NCBI GenBank assembly: GCA_020137815.1
Contig: CM035360.1
Span: 4,852,121-4,916,120, forward strand
Reading direction: 5' to 3'
DNA length: 64,000 nt
From: Hormiphora californensis
Taxonomy: Eukaryota > Ctenophora > Tentaculata > Cydippida > Pleurobrachiidae
The notes beneath the pieces were generated by a model. The model was given only the letters and a program-made list of their open reading frames with translations. It was not told the origin of the DNA and did no database searches. Shown here piece by piece: positions 13,728 to 26,503 of this stretch (position 1 is the stretch's first letter; each line of letters opens with the position of its first letter). A program made the position numbers and the translations under genes.

Positions 13728-16588
13728 TCTCTCTCTCTCTCTCACACACACTCTCTCACCCTCCCCATCAGACAAATTCTCAATTAATGAACACGCGATC
13801 ATTGCAGGTCACATGACCATGTACTAATGAATTGGAAATGAACAGATATTATATAAGGCCCGATATACTCGGTATCTGACGGAACCATATCTTGTTGCTT
13901 GTTCTCCTAACAGTTGCAGCAACATACTTTGACACTGGGCAGTTGTGTGTGCTATGGGCTACCCTTCTGGCTAGGGTGGGCTGCATTTGTACACACGGGA
14001 TGTTGCACCAGTCACCCAGCTAGGGAAGGTAAATTACCCCTTTTATTACCTTCTAGATAAGCTAGGAGAGCTTCATGAGTAGACACTTATTCAACGTTGA
14101 TCATTGTAACCAACTCTTCTTCTCAACTTCAGGTTTAGCAATTAGAACGATGCGAATAGAAAACGCCCACTTATTTATATTGCAACAAACCACTGGAAAG
14201 ACTCATCGGCCGCACAGAGACCTCGCTCATGAGTGTGATGTTTAGCACACGTGGTGTAGCTCATGATTAAGGAGCCCCTTCTTTTCCTGGACAGCTGTTT
14301 TGAACGGTAGATAAAGTCCAAAGCTATAGTGTGAAGAAACACTGTTCAATGACTTGTCTAGGTAGGTACCCGACCAGCTCCTTAACTCAGTCTCTTTCTC
14401 CTTTTTGAGTAGAAATTAAGCAGAGTCGGGTACAACACACTATGTTTATCATGTTATTTTGCGAGAGGAAGATTGTCTTGTTCAGCAGTCCGACGGTGCC
14501 GACCAGATCTGGGCGAACTGCCAAAGCAGGGTCGGCACCGCCAGAGAGAGAGATAGCAATAAAACTCACCCTGCGAGAAAGAGAGGAGAAGTAATGTGTT
14601 ATGAGAGGGAGAGCAGAGTTTGTGTTGTGTAGCTACAAACTGTTCAGCATCGTAGGTCTCTGTTTTATTTAGCAACTGAAACATATAATTCATTATCAGA
14701 TCTGTTCATGCACCTTCTCATTGCAGGCCATCTCGATCACCTAATTCCGAGATCCATGACTTGTGTGGCTTTTTTTATATCATAAAATCGAGGGTTTGGT
14801 AGATCTATCCATGACCATTAACCTACCTTTCTCTTTCTCTCTTGAATATGTTCAGCAATGATAACTACTGTTTTGTAGTGTCTGTGCAGCTCCTGGGAGC
14901 GGGTCGTCAACTCAAATACCCCTTTATACACATCTATAGGGATTAGAGACAGGGAGTAATGGGAATCAAGAAAGATATTCGTTATTATCAGACAATTCTC
15001 CCACACTCTCAGAGCCAGAGCATGGCAAGGCGTTGGGCACGTCGCGCCCCTCATGCTCGCGCGCCCGTAGGGCGATCCCCTCACGCGGGCAAGGCAAGGC
15101 GTACCAAAAGTTCATCTTAGTTGGGTATAGTACCTGTGAGGGTAACACGAAGAACAACTGTAGCAGTGTTGACTATGAAATCACAATCCCCCATCTCTCC
15201 CCTCACCTCCACATTTAGCCCGTATCTTCCCCTTAGTACACTACACACCTGATTATTTGATGCTGCCTGGGGGGGGGGGGGTGGGGGTAAACCGTAAATG
15301 TTGTTCAAATAACATCGGATAGAAATCTGGTAGTATTTTGAGGAAATTGGAGGAAAATTGGAGGAAAATTGGAGAAATAAAACGTACCCTTGAACGTGCG
15401 AGAACAGTGCACTCAGTCATATCCTTCATAGATCCTGGTTGGTTAGATTCTGGTTTGCTAACCCCGGAAACACTCTTCTCAGCAACACTACAACCAGGAA
15501 CATCCCTTTTCTCGTGATTCGCTATCTTGTCCACGGGCGATTTCTTGTTGGTGGTGGCATTAGCGACAGCAGCAGCACAAGCTTTGTCAACTAGAGAGCA
15601 GTCCAGGTCTATACTATCTCCGAATAGATCAAATGAGCTCGTCTCAGTGGGTTGGGTTTTCATAATGGTAGTATCAAAATCGTCATCCATATCTGCGGGG
15701 GGAAGAGGGAGAATTATATAAAAAATCCAGCGACTAATTCGAGCAGCGTGTGCGATACTACAGACAGAGCCTGACAAATTGTTACCCTTATATTTCCTTA
15801 TTATGTTCTAACCCTCCCTTTACATTTGTAAAGGTAGGTGTTTCGGGTGCGGGGCGCCCGAAACACAGTCTAGCCAGGGAAATATTTCCTTAAATAGGGA
15901 TAAAACTATACTCCAATTTGTACCTTCAAGAAGATCGTCAAGACCGAGTAGAAATGAAGATTTGTTTGCAGCTGGAGGGTTCGTAGACAATGGCACCTCT
16001 TTTGACGGACCAACTTTGGGAGGCACTTGTTTTGATGAAGGAGCAGGTTTTGGAGGCACTTGTTTTGATAAAGGATCAGGTTTAGGAGACATATGTTTTG
16101 ATAAAGGAGCAGGTTTTGGAAGTTTCCTGGAAGGAGTTGTTCGGGTCGACACGGGCTGGGCAAATCCAGTTTTAGGAGACTCTTTACTGGCAAGAGGTGA
16201 TTCCTCAAATTCCCTAACTCGACGGGTCTTGCTTTTCTTTGTCTTTCTAACCGGTGTTATTGTTCGATCCTGATGGTGTAGAATAAAGTGTTGGAGAATC
16301 GAGTAAAAAACGAACACAATATTTGCTATTTATGAGCTACGAACATCTAAACTTCAATCCCAAGGGGGATGGTGTCATAACTCATGAATGAAGAATGAGG
16401 CATTTAAAATTAATAATTGAACATAATATGTATTAAGCCAAAAACTAATTTAAATTAGTTGGCGGGAAAGGTGACCCACTTACACCTTTTGCTACTGCCG
16501 GGTATCACCACGAACTCATTCTCTGTATCTCAATCTCTTATTTTTCGAGGGTAACTTATTCCTGTTCGTTCTATCCCTGTCTCCATGT

Positions 16589-16674
<86 letters not shown>

Positions 16675-16682
16675 CTCTCTCT

Positions 16683-16725
<43 letters not shown>

Positions 16726-19700
16726 ACTCTCTCACACTATCTTTCACTGTCTTATTCCGCTATAATATTCACCTCTTATATCCCTGATCCCGGCAGCAGG
16801 CAAAGGTGTAAGTGGGTCACCTTTCCCGCCAACTAATTTAAATTAGTTTTTGGCTTAATTTAGGTCCCTTTTTGGTTTCTAATCGCAGCATGACATCATT
16901 TCATTATGTAATATTGTCGAAATGATGCGTTATATGAGAAATGAGACGAATTTCTGTGAAAATCGTATTTTAGACGTCATAATGACGTCATTTGACGTAA
17001 TTAGTGACGTCGTAACGACGTTATTGCATCACGATATATTTTGAATCAATACCCCAAAGGAGCTTGTAAAGTTTCATTGACCACAGTGGTCAGGAAAGGG
17101 AGTTTTTGCCCGAAAAACGTTTAAGTTGCTGAATTTTTCGTCAAATTTTTGACTTCCGACGCGATTTAAGGGCTCAAAATGATAAGCTACGAAAATTCGC
17201 TATATAGTATCTGAAAGTTCAGACGATTTGCCGGTAACGATTTTTCGTCAAATCAGAAATCGGAACACGTCTTCAGGGTGCTAGAGGCGTTTGAAAAAAT
17301 TTAGTCGGTCTCGCGCAATGACGTCACTCGTGGCGTCATTGCGCGCGTCATAGGTAAGATGGAGAGTCGCCACCCAGATGGGTACATGCACGAGACAATT
17401 TTCTGTCGAATGCCGCTTGGTTTAAGGTCGTACGATGTCTGGTTCGTTTCAAACAGGGACCAAACGGAAGGTAACAAAGCGTCTATCCATGTATGTATGT
17501 ATCAACCTAGTTATCCCCACACTGAATTTTCTGTTTTGGGGGTGGTGTTATAACTTTTGAACAAAAAGAGCTAGCCACTTGAAATTTTTACCATCGATAG
17601 AGGTCTACAAGAAGCTTCTAAGTACGAAATTTCAGCTTCCTAGCTCTTCCGGTTCGGGAGTTATGGCATGTCAAAAAGTGCCAAAATGGGCTAAAAGTAT
17701 GAAATAACTATATATACGCTGTGAGCAAGCGGGCCGTTTTTGGGGGAAATTTTTTTCGGGGGATGGATGGGGTCACCTTTGCGCTTGCCAGCGCAGTGAT
17801 AACAAACCTGAGCTGTTTGGCGTTGGGTAAACACTGCTGTTTCCTCAAAGTCATCATCTAACAAACTGAAGTCCTCATCATCACAAATAAAGCTGTCAAA
17901 CTCTCCCGTTTCCTCTCGAGGGTAAACGTCCTTACTAAATAACACATGATATTATATGTGGTGAAACGTGAGAAGTTGAAGTAGCATTGAAACCGGAGAT
18001 AGGAGGTCTTGGGCCGGGGGTATGAAGGGGTGGTTGTGGGTTTATTTGAAAAACATGATACTAACCTGGGATCTTGAGAGTATACATCTCCGGTAAATTC
18101 CTGACCCACTGTCCGTATCACTTGGTGGCCATTCTGGTTTGCTGCATTGTGCCGCAGGTAAAATGTCTGTCCTGAACCTGTAACAATTAATAAAATATCA
18201 GTCGATTTACCTTACATTTCCCGTGAATCGTAGTCTATACTACTACATGTTCCTTCGCCTCTTGTCGAGTCAACAATTCGCCTCCCCAATAAGATCTACC
18301 CTGTCACAACTTGGTAAAATAACCAGGAACCGACCGAATCAGGAAATACTGGTCCCTGATTGGCTGATAACCAGTCACGTGACCTAAATAACGAGTTCTG
18401 ATGGGGTTCTGATTGGTTGTTTACTTGTGTCGGTCGGTTCCTGAAAATAACTAACAACTATTCTACACGGTGTATATTACCTTGGGAAGGTTCCTCTAAT
18501 TCCAAGAAATCCTCCATTGAGCTGCTCAACAGATCCTCATCCCCATCCCTCTCCTCCTCATCATCATCATCATCAACATCATCAGCCATATCATCCACAA
18601 ACATACAACCCTGTTTCTTCTGTCGCTTGGTTGGAGGCTGCTGCTGTTGTTGAGTGCAGAGAATGTTGTGAGCGGGTCTTCGTCGCTTAGCAACCACCAA
18701 AGGTGAAACCATTTCTGGGGTTGTCATAGCTGCAGCAGATGGTTTGGGTTTACAAGGAGTAGTGAAGTTGGGTTTCTTAGAAGTTCCATCCGTTGGTTTG
18801 TTAGTACCACATTTGAGAGGGGTGGTTTTGTTTAGCACACTCAATTTCAAGCTGACTGGGGTTGTGTTTGATCGGTTTTCTTTACCAGCAGCAGGGGTAG
18901 ACGCTGTGTTTGGGAGGAATGGAGTGGTTGCTAGGGGAGCTCGGCTCGGTGTCAACTTTTTAGGTGTTTCCTGATCATAGTTGCAATTGTTATCCGGTTG
19001 CTTGGTAACCGTTTCAGAGTTTTTAGGGTCGTTGTTTATTGCTCCAGTAGCCGGTTTTGCGATTCGACCCATGACTTCTTGGGTTAGCTGGGAACCAATG
19101 GAGAGATCTGAGAAGAGGTCCTCATCCGAATCAACAATATCACCATGGTAATCAGCTGCTTGATCCTTCACTTCCAGCCGGACCACCGAGTCAAAGAGGT
19201 TGGACTGACTTGCAATCTGGTTCACATCAATTGAATCAAACAAATCCATCTGAGAATCATCATCATCATCATTTGTTTCTGTTACGGTTACGTCACGTGT
19301 TTCTGTCACAGTGACATCATTTGTTTCTGACACTTCACGATGTTGTAATGTGATGTCATCAAATGAATCATCTTCTGCACCGATTGTAACATCACCTATA
19401 CCAGATGTTACATCTCCCATCTCTTCTTCCTCACCCTTGTTCTCTCCCTCCATCCCAACATGAGAGGGTGAGGCATCTTCAGGGGGCTGGTTTGGTGATG
19501 GGCACAGGGAGATCTCAGAGAGAGATGGAAGTGTAGAAGGTGGACCTGGAATTGACCTGATGGAGGTGTCACCAACACCCCAGGTATCATTCAGGAAGTG
19601 CCCCAAACTCCTTCGAACCTCATTTAGTGTATCACCAGGAAGCTGACCTGAACATATCGTGAGGTCTGTGGTTGTTTCAGCAAAAACATCATTTTGTAGA

Positions 19701-22700
19701 ATTATCGAGTCTTCGGTTGAGGATGTTGTGTTGTGTTCTTCCCCCTCCTTTTGATTATTAGGTTTGCGGGAGTCAGGTATGTGGATAACTGAATTGTTTT
19801 TCTCTGCTGGAGAAGTTCCTCCACTGTTTCTTACATTATTTTCTGGAGACTGCATTCCTACTGCACCACCGGCAAGATCTGCTTCGATACCCCCTATCTC
19901 AGGACTGCAGAGTGTTTCTGTGTCGGGGTAGGGTGGGGGTGAAGACATGGGGGACCAATTATTATTATCAGCCACCTCTATCTCTGCCACCTGAGCCACT
20001 GCAGTCTGGTTAACACGATCTCTGAGTGGAACCTCCCAGATCTGACTGGATCCAACTGGATCATGTGATTTACCAGCGGGGGATGAAGGAGCCACTTTAG
20101 TAACTTTATCAGGGGATGAGGGAGGAGCCATCTTATGAGGTTCAGGTGATAGACAAGAGAACAGACTAGGTTGGGGCTTCTTAACGAATGGTAGCTTAGT
20201 TTGCTTCAGCTGCTGGCCAGCGAAATCTTCATCATCCGATAAAACACATATCACTCCTCCTCCTCCTCCTCCCTTTTTGGGGTTTGGAGCGTCACTTTTC
20301 TTCTTCGACCCCTTCTTCTTCGTCTCACAACTAGTAGGAATGTCCTCCGGGTCGAGGTTTTCTAGCAGCTCTTCCTCGTACTTGATAATGGCTTTAGAAC
20401 CCTTGAATAACTCGTTCACCTGGGAGGGAATGCAGATTAGAACCGGAGTTGAACTGTTCTTACTGTCTCCGCGAGAGAGTCTGAATAGGGCAGTGGGGGA
20501 ATAACTTTCTGATACAATTAAGGTATGATTGATTTGTCCGAGAAGCGAAATATGACAGTACCTAATGGGGATTATTTCACACTGACCTCCATTATGTGAA
20601 TTAACGTCATGGTACCCATGGAGTGTCCAATATTAAAAGCGGCCTGTTCACATCCCTGCCAGTGTATCCACCGATCCAGACACCCCGCCAGAGAAAACTT
20701 CCTGAAGAATGGTGTGTGGAGATCACGTAATGGATTGGTGTTAAAAAACAGTCCCTTATTGATTGTCCTCAAATAATCAGGTGCTATGTAAGATAAGCTG
20801 GATCTTGAAACAGCAGATAAAATCGTCATCTCACTGACTGTAATGATAGTACATTTTACAGTTAAAAACTTTAATTTTACTGTTTTTTACTACAGTTTCA
20901 GATCCATGTGCTGCAAGTGAGGCGAGTCAAGAGTTAGATCGCGCGGCTGTGACTACACAAATGAACTCGCGTGTTACGTCTTTACACAATTGTTTGTGTG
21001 ACAATGTCCCATTTATGGGGCACAGAACTTTGCAGACCGGTTAAATGTCAACCGGTCAAGACTCAAATTTCGAACTTGAAATTTGAGTCCATGGACCATG
21101 GAACACTCAGAAAAACTTACCGTTCTTTACTCTGTGAATTCCGGGTATCTATTTTAGCAAACTGACTGTTACTCAAGAAAGGGTCTTTCTCCTTCTGGGC
21201 AATAGTTTTCGGTTTTTGTTGTCTTGCTAACGGTCGTTGGGTTTTAAACTGGGTTGGAGCGAGCACCTAATTGGGGAACCACTGTTAGATTAATGTCAAT
21301 CTCCCCTGTATTAAATTTTATACTACATACTTAGAAACAAGCATCAGTACAAATTCACACGATACCAAAATATAAAAACCCGAATTGTTCCACAATTTGA
21401 TACGACTTGTTGTTGAAATTTGAACTTATTATCATCCTTGTGATTTATTTGTTTGTACCTGTTTGTCAGCTTTTGGGTTGAGATGACGTGGTACCATCCT
21501 AGGATTATCACTGAACAATGTTAGAGTGTGAAGTTTAGTCATGACTGCCTTGGATACTGACTTCTTGGTACTCAAACTCTTTTTATAGATCTGTAATGGA
21601 AGATAAATGTATGTGGTAAATCAATGTAATTAATCGATTTAGTTAATAAACTCAGTTAATAAATGTATTTAATTCCAAAGATCACAGAATAAGATAGGTA
21701 GTAAACATTATCGCATATTAGTACTACCACATATTAGTACCTGTTCTTCCTTTCCCTCGGTCAACATGACCACAATACACCCTGCCCTCTTCCTGGCAGC
21801 TCGACCCATCCTCTGAACAAGCCGTGTTGGGGATGAACTGGCATCGTAGCAGATAATCAGATCCACACTTCCAATATCTAGACCTTCCTCCCCTACACAC
21901 GTTGCTACCTGCGTGGGGTGAGGAGGATGGCGGGGAGGTTTGGGGGATGAGAAAGGGGAAGGATGAGAGAGGGAGAAAGGGGAAGGGAGAGGGTAAGAAA
22001 GGGCTAGGATGACACGGGGAGAAAGGGGGATTTTTACACTTGCATAAAATGTAAATTATGTGATGTTTATCTTGGTAACGAAATTACCCTTCGACCGGTG
22101 ACCCTCGTAGAGGTATTGCGGTAGAAAGGCTCGTTTTAGCGTGCCCGCAAGGTAATTTCGCAAGGTAATTTCGGTACCAAATGTTTATCCCCTTCCCCAA
22201 GAGCACACACAAGCAAGAAGGAAAGAAACGGGGAGATGATTTATCATTTTAAACACCGACCAGAATATTGAATTTTCCACTTTTAAAATCGGCAACGGTT
22301 TGAAGTTGTTGTTTTTGTTTCAGACCTTTCTCCCCACTCTGTCCCACAAACGCAGTAGCTTTCAATAGGCTACCCTCCTCTCGATTAATGTTTTTTACTA
22401 AATCTTGTACACTGAAATGTGTGTGTCTCTTGAGAAAAGAAAGGCATTTATCCAGTTGTTTATAGCTGTCAGTCAAGATGACAGTCAAGCTGTGAGTCAA
22501 GATGACAGTCAAGAGTCATCTGGATTGAATGTAGTTACATCGAACTCGTCTAATATAAAACCACACATCCTACCTACAAATCTGAGTTATTCCTACCTAC
22601 AACTCTGAGTTAATTACTAATTAATTAATTACCTATCGCGATAGGAGGAGAACACCATTGCCCTAGTGTCCGGGGTGGAAGAGAAGTGGTTGTGAAGAAA

Positions 22701-25626
22701 TTCAAGGAGTTTTGGTAACTTGGGGTGATCCACGAACCTGAAAAGTGTGGATAATGATTTTTAAACGATGAAAACTTGATGAAATCTTAACTAATTGAAA
22801 TAATGGAAATCTCTAAATCTAACGAGGTACGTATTATCAGCTGCGTTCGGGTGTGAATGTTTTGTCAATTGTAGAACAGTATTATATAATGAACAATGAC
22901 AGGTCCTTACCTTGCATTATCTAGTTCAGGTGCACACCCCAGGTTTTTCCACCTTCTAATCTTGTCAATAAGGGAGATAAAAGCCTGGTCCCTCTGTAAC
23001 CTACTTGATACACCACTTGTTTTTTGCGTGACCTCTGTGGAAAGGTAGTACAGTCAGACCCCGATTTACCGGGATGCTCGGGGGGAAGGGTTCTGCCCGG
23101 TAAATCGGGATTTCGGTAAATCAGGGCCCGGTAAATCGAGGTCCGACTGTATTGGCAATCAATCAGTCGGCTAAGGTATTAAAATTTATTCAAACAGATT
23201 TTAAATGGAATTGATGACCGATTTCCACAAAGAGAGAAACACAAACATCTACAGTTTACTCACCGAGACAGTAAGAGAGAAAGACACTTATCCCATGTAC
23301 CACTAACAACTCCAGCGCATGGCTTAGGGTCATTAGTACAGCGAAGGCGCCCTCAATAGCACTGCACTGTTGGGGAGGGAGTTGGCCCTGGGTTCGAGAT
23401 CTCCATCCGTCACGTTGTTGGATCAACATGAACTTACCTGGGGTAGACAGTGGGAGATAAACACTAGCTAGTAGATTTATGAAAGTAGTCAGGCACGGAC
23501 AAAACTGTTCAGTACTGAACGGGCCCATCACTTACTAATATTGGAAACCTCTGTGCTGCAATACAGTGCTTTGTTCCGGCTCAGAACCTGAAAATACCCA
23601 TCCAAAACCTCTTTTATGAAGTTATCTCGAATGTGAGCCAGGGGACCTTCAATCTTTACCAGGGACTTCTGCACCTTCCGATCGTGGGTATACGGCTGTA
23701 TGTCCAGGGACTCTTCCGAGCGAATCTAAAACGAGATGTATTAGCATTTGAATAAACTGCTGAACTATCTCTGTTATCATTTGGAAATTAACGTCGAAGC
23801 CGTTGATTCAGTGCGCTGGTAAGCTTCAAACGAGCGCACAAGAAGGGGGGGGGGTGACAACTTTAAATAATCCGAATTTACCTCGACATGTGCAATCAGA
23901 AGGTTACTCAGCACACTCTGTACCGTCTCCAGTTTATCACCCGGTGTGGCACTAAGTGCTAACACCCTGAACTGAGTCGTGTAGTTCTGCAGCTCACGTA
24001 CCACCTGTAGGTTTGTTCGGGTGTGGATAGAGAGAGAGGGAGGGTCTAGCAAGGCAACTGTTAGTGGTTAGTGTGATAAAATGGTTTCAATAAAACAGCT
24101 GAGGCTGGAAAACCACATGGATGATTTGTTGCAGATTTGTTGCAGATTTGTTGCGGATTTGATGCGTAACCGTTGCTGAACCGTTGCGGAAAAGTGGAAA
24201 TGACGAACCCCACTACTACCGATTATTTACAGTTTGTAAAATGTTAAGTACCGATATTAGTGATTTATGATTAGTACCTGACAGTACGCGTGGTTTCCCG
24301 TTGCTTTATGAGCCTCGTCCACCACCAGCAACACTATCTCCTTAGCAGGACACACACCCCTACTTAGATCATTCTGGACAATCTGAAACAAGGAGAGAGG
24401 TATTAGAGGAGCTGTCTGTCAATCTGAAACAAGGACAGAGGTAAAGGAGCTGTCTGTCAATATCAGAGAAAGAGTAGGGAGAGTAGTCAGTAGAGAGAGT
24501 TCAGAGTTGGTAACCTTGTTCCCCATTGTTCAAAAGACTCGTCAGAGGACAGAGCCAGGAGCCTACTACACTGAGTGCAAACTACGGCGAGGGTAATCAC
24601 GTTACCAACGGAAAGAGATTAATAGATAGAAGGACATGTCATGTGCCCCGATAATTTGAACCTGAGGAGTGAGGAAGAAGACCCGTTTTGATGTCCAGAT
24701 CTTGTCCCTTCTTGCAGCTGCAATATTTCCTGTTAACTCTCCCAGATCACTCTGGGGTATACCTAGTGGGATTGTTATTATTAATTACCATGGTTACCAT
24801 CAACCATGATACTAGACTCAATTGAGGGGAGAACAATAGAGAGAATGACTTTAATACAGGAATGAACAGTTGAGCTTTAGACTCAATGAAATGATAAGTT
24901 ATCATTGATAACTGATTCCATATGAAACCTGCTTGGTTAGGCCATCACTCACCAACTATATCGTGACAAGCCCGGATCTGCTGTGCTACCAGGGGTTTAG
25001 TTGGAGCCATAAACAGGATTTTACCCTGAGGATACCATCTGTAGAAATTGTGAATTACCACTGCTGCCACAAACGTCTTACCAAGACCTGAAAATATTGC
25101 GGGCTGGGAAAATGGGAGACACAATCTCAACGACAGACAAATTGTTAAGAAAAGTATATCCTTTAAATGTTTCAACTGTTCGTCCCAAGCAAAAACGTGC
25201 AGATCACGGAGCGCACAAGCTCCAGCTCCATATCTTTCTAGCCATTTTTAAATCACGGATAATGTACCAGTTGGTAAGGTAACAAGAGTGTTCCAAAAGA
25301 GTGCCTTCTGAACAATGTTATATTGGTAGGACCTGAGGGGATAGTTGACAGGGTAGACCCAGGTCTCACCCTCTGTCTCGTCAAATCCCGGTATCTCTTC
25401 ATAGTTCTGAGAAGGGTGAAGGGAGTGAAGATACGGCGCTTTGGGGCAGCTATGGAAGTTAAATACCGACGTTAAACTCCAAGACAAACTAATAAACTGC
25501 AGTATTTGCTAGAACCACAATCTGGTACTAAAGTACCTTCGGTTTAGGGGTGATTGGTTGTTCTACAATGTTCCAATAATCCATGTCATCATCCAGCATC
25601 GCTTCGTCTTCATCCTCCTCCTCCAT
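12791..25626 (-). CDS. FANCM: FANCM DNA translocase, complete 25-exon gene
   Basis: Exons (minus strand, high to low): 25626-25537, 25406-25268, 25087-24953, 24762-24662, 24382-24278, 24004-23882, 23725-23536, 23437-23264, 23034-22911, 22737-22633, 22465-22257, 21904-21741, 21590-21459, 21266-21121, 20833-20587, 20419-18481, 18177-18066, 17934-17808, 16269-15924, 15692-15388, 15266-15134, 14933-14827, 14675-14570, 13185-12993, 12881-12791. The total of 5643 bases gives 1880 residues; human FANCM is about 2050. Seen: Walker A PTGLGKT (74-81), DEAH (177-180), GEEGLDIG and QRMGR (529-533), an MHF-binding-like stretch in exon 15, a 1.9-kb acidic disordered exon with a SUMO-interaction-like [10 protein letters not shown] (about 784), a degenerate ERCC4 nuclease domain (about 1660 on; VVLRVTLT where the nuclease motif is expected) and a C-terminal helix-hairpin-helix. 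The family remodels stalled forks and anchors the Fanconi core complex. An acceptor ctgtag ends two bases before the ATG. Confidence 0.95.
13632..13757. repeat. CT dinucleotide microsatellite in a FANCM intron
   Basis: A long CT tract ends in a short CA/CTCT stretch. It lies between the exons at 14570 and 13185. Open frames over it on both strands are repeat artefacts. Confidence 0.9.
16433..16858. repeat. Inverted repeat enclosing a CT microsatellite
   Basis: A left arm at about 16433-16501 (ttaagccaaaaactaattta...) recurs inverted at about 16790-16858. Between them lie a CT tract at 16591-16734 and short unique ends. This looks like a foldback element that captured or grew a microsatellite, inside a FANCM intron. 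Confidence 0.75.
16859..17807. other. Repeat-like intronic DNA next to a FANCM splice donor
   Basis: This intron part has no exon. It includes a gacgtcat-rich stretch (16970-17020) and a block at 17775-17800 that is identical for 26 bases to 9627-9652 in the ARF copy 2 intron. It runs up to the splice donor at 17807. It is likely a dispersed element of unknown class. Confidence 0.5.
18324..18443. mobile_element. hAT-like MITE with 8-base target duplication
   Basis: The 120-base element starts CAGGAACCGACCGA and ends with its exact complement. It is flanked on both sides by the 8-base AAAATAAC (18316-18323 and 18444-18451). An 8-base duplication and CAG-type termini are features of the hAT superfamily. 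It sits in the FANCM intron between the exons at 18481 and 18177. Confidence 0.85.
22072..22180. mobile_element. Small inverted-repeat element with 9-base target duplication
   Basis: Ends TTGGTAACGAAATTACC and its complement (one mismatch) bound 109 bases. The direct repeat ATGTTTATC flanks both sides (22063-22071 and 22181-22189). Nine-base duplications are typical of MULE-type elements; the class is inferred. It lies in the FANCM intron between 22257 and 21904. Confidence 0.75.
23051..23149. mobile_element. pogo/Tc1-like MITE (TA target), copy in FANCM intron
   Basis: The 99-base element begins CAGTCAGACCCCGATTTA and ends with an imperfect complement. TA flanks both sides (23049-23050 and 23150-23151). 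It belongs to the family also seen at 27132-27302, 55493-57264 and 62616. Confidence 0.8.
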
Positions 25627-26503
25627 TTCTACAGATATAGAGAGGGAGAGAGAGGGAGGGAGGGGGGAGAATGAGGGAGGAAAGAGAAAGAGAGAAAGAC
25701 AGGACGGGGAGACGTAAAAAAGGATGAAAAAAAGAAACAAGTTTTGAAAAAGATATAAAACTGTTATCATTTATCAAAACATCAATCACATTTTATAGAT
25801 AGACCTGCATTCTCTTATCGCCAATAAATAAATTAGATTTAATAATTAATCAAAGCGTTATCAAAAATAACCCAAACATTAATAAAGCTGTTACAACTAC
25901 ACAATATATTTAGGTACATTTAATAAAGCTCTATAATTTCAGATTCGCAGGAAGAAGAAGAAGGCTCTTCCTTCCTTCTCTCCTGCTCTGCCAACCACAC
26001 CTTCAATTTGTTCTTCCCGATGACTATCTCATCGCTTTCAGTGCTCATCCCACTGTAATCACTATCCTCATCACGCCGGTTAACCCTCTGTATTTTACAA
26101 GGTGTACCATTACTAACATTGTTCTGAGTTCTTTTGATGGTATTTTCAGTAGGTAATTCCTCCTCTTCTGAGTCGCTTACATCAGGGGCAACCTCGAACT
26201 TCTGCACAGCCCTCCGAATCTGAGATACACTCATTTTGGGAGGTTTAGCTATCGGGAATATCTTGTGAGCACGGACCAACTCCATGAATCTCTTACACTC
26301 GCTATAAGAACTGTGTATTGAGTGAGCTATGTTAAAAGACCGGGGATCCTTCTCGTATATCATCTGGGTAGGAGAAATAGGGGCGTCAAAACCAGCCCGC
26401 CACATGATTGAGGGGACTAGGAAGATTGTTTTATCATTACAGAGCTCACATCTTTCCTTCCTTCCAACGTGAACCCTGGAAGATCTGTTGAGTGTCAAAT
26501 ATT

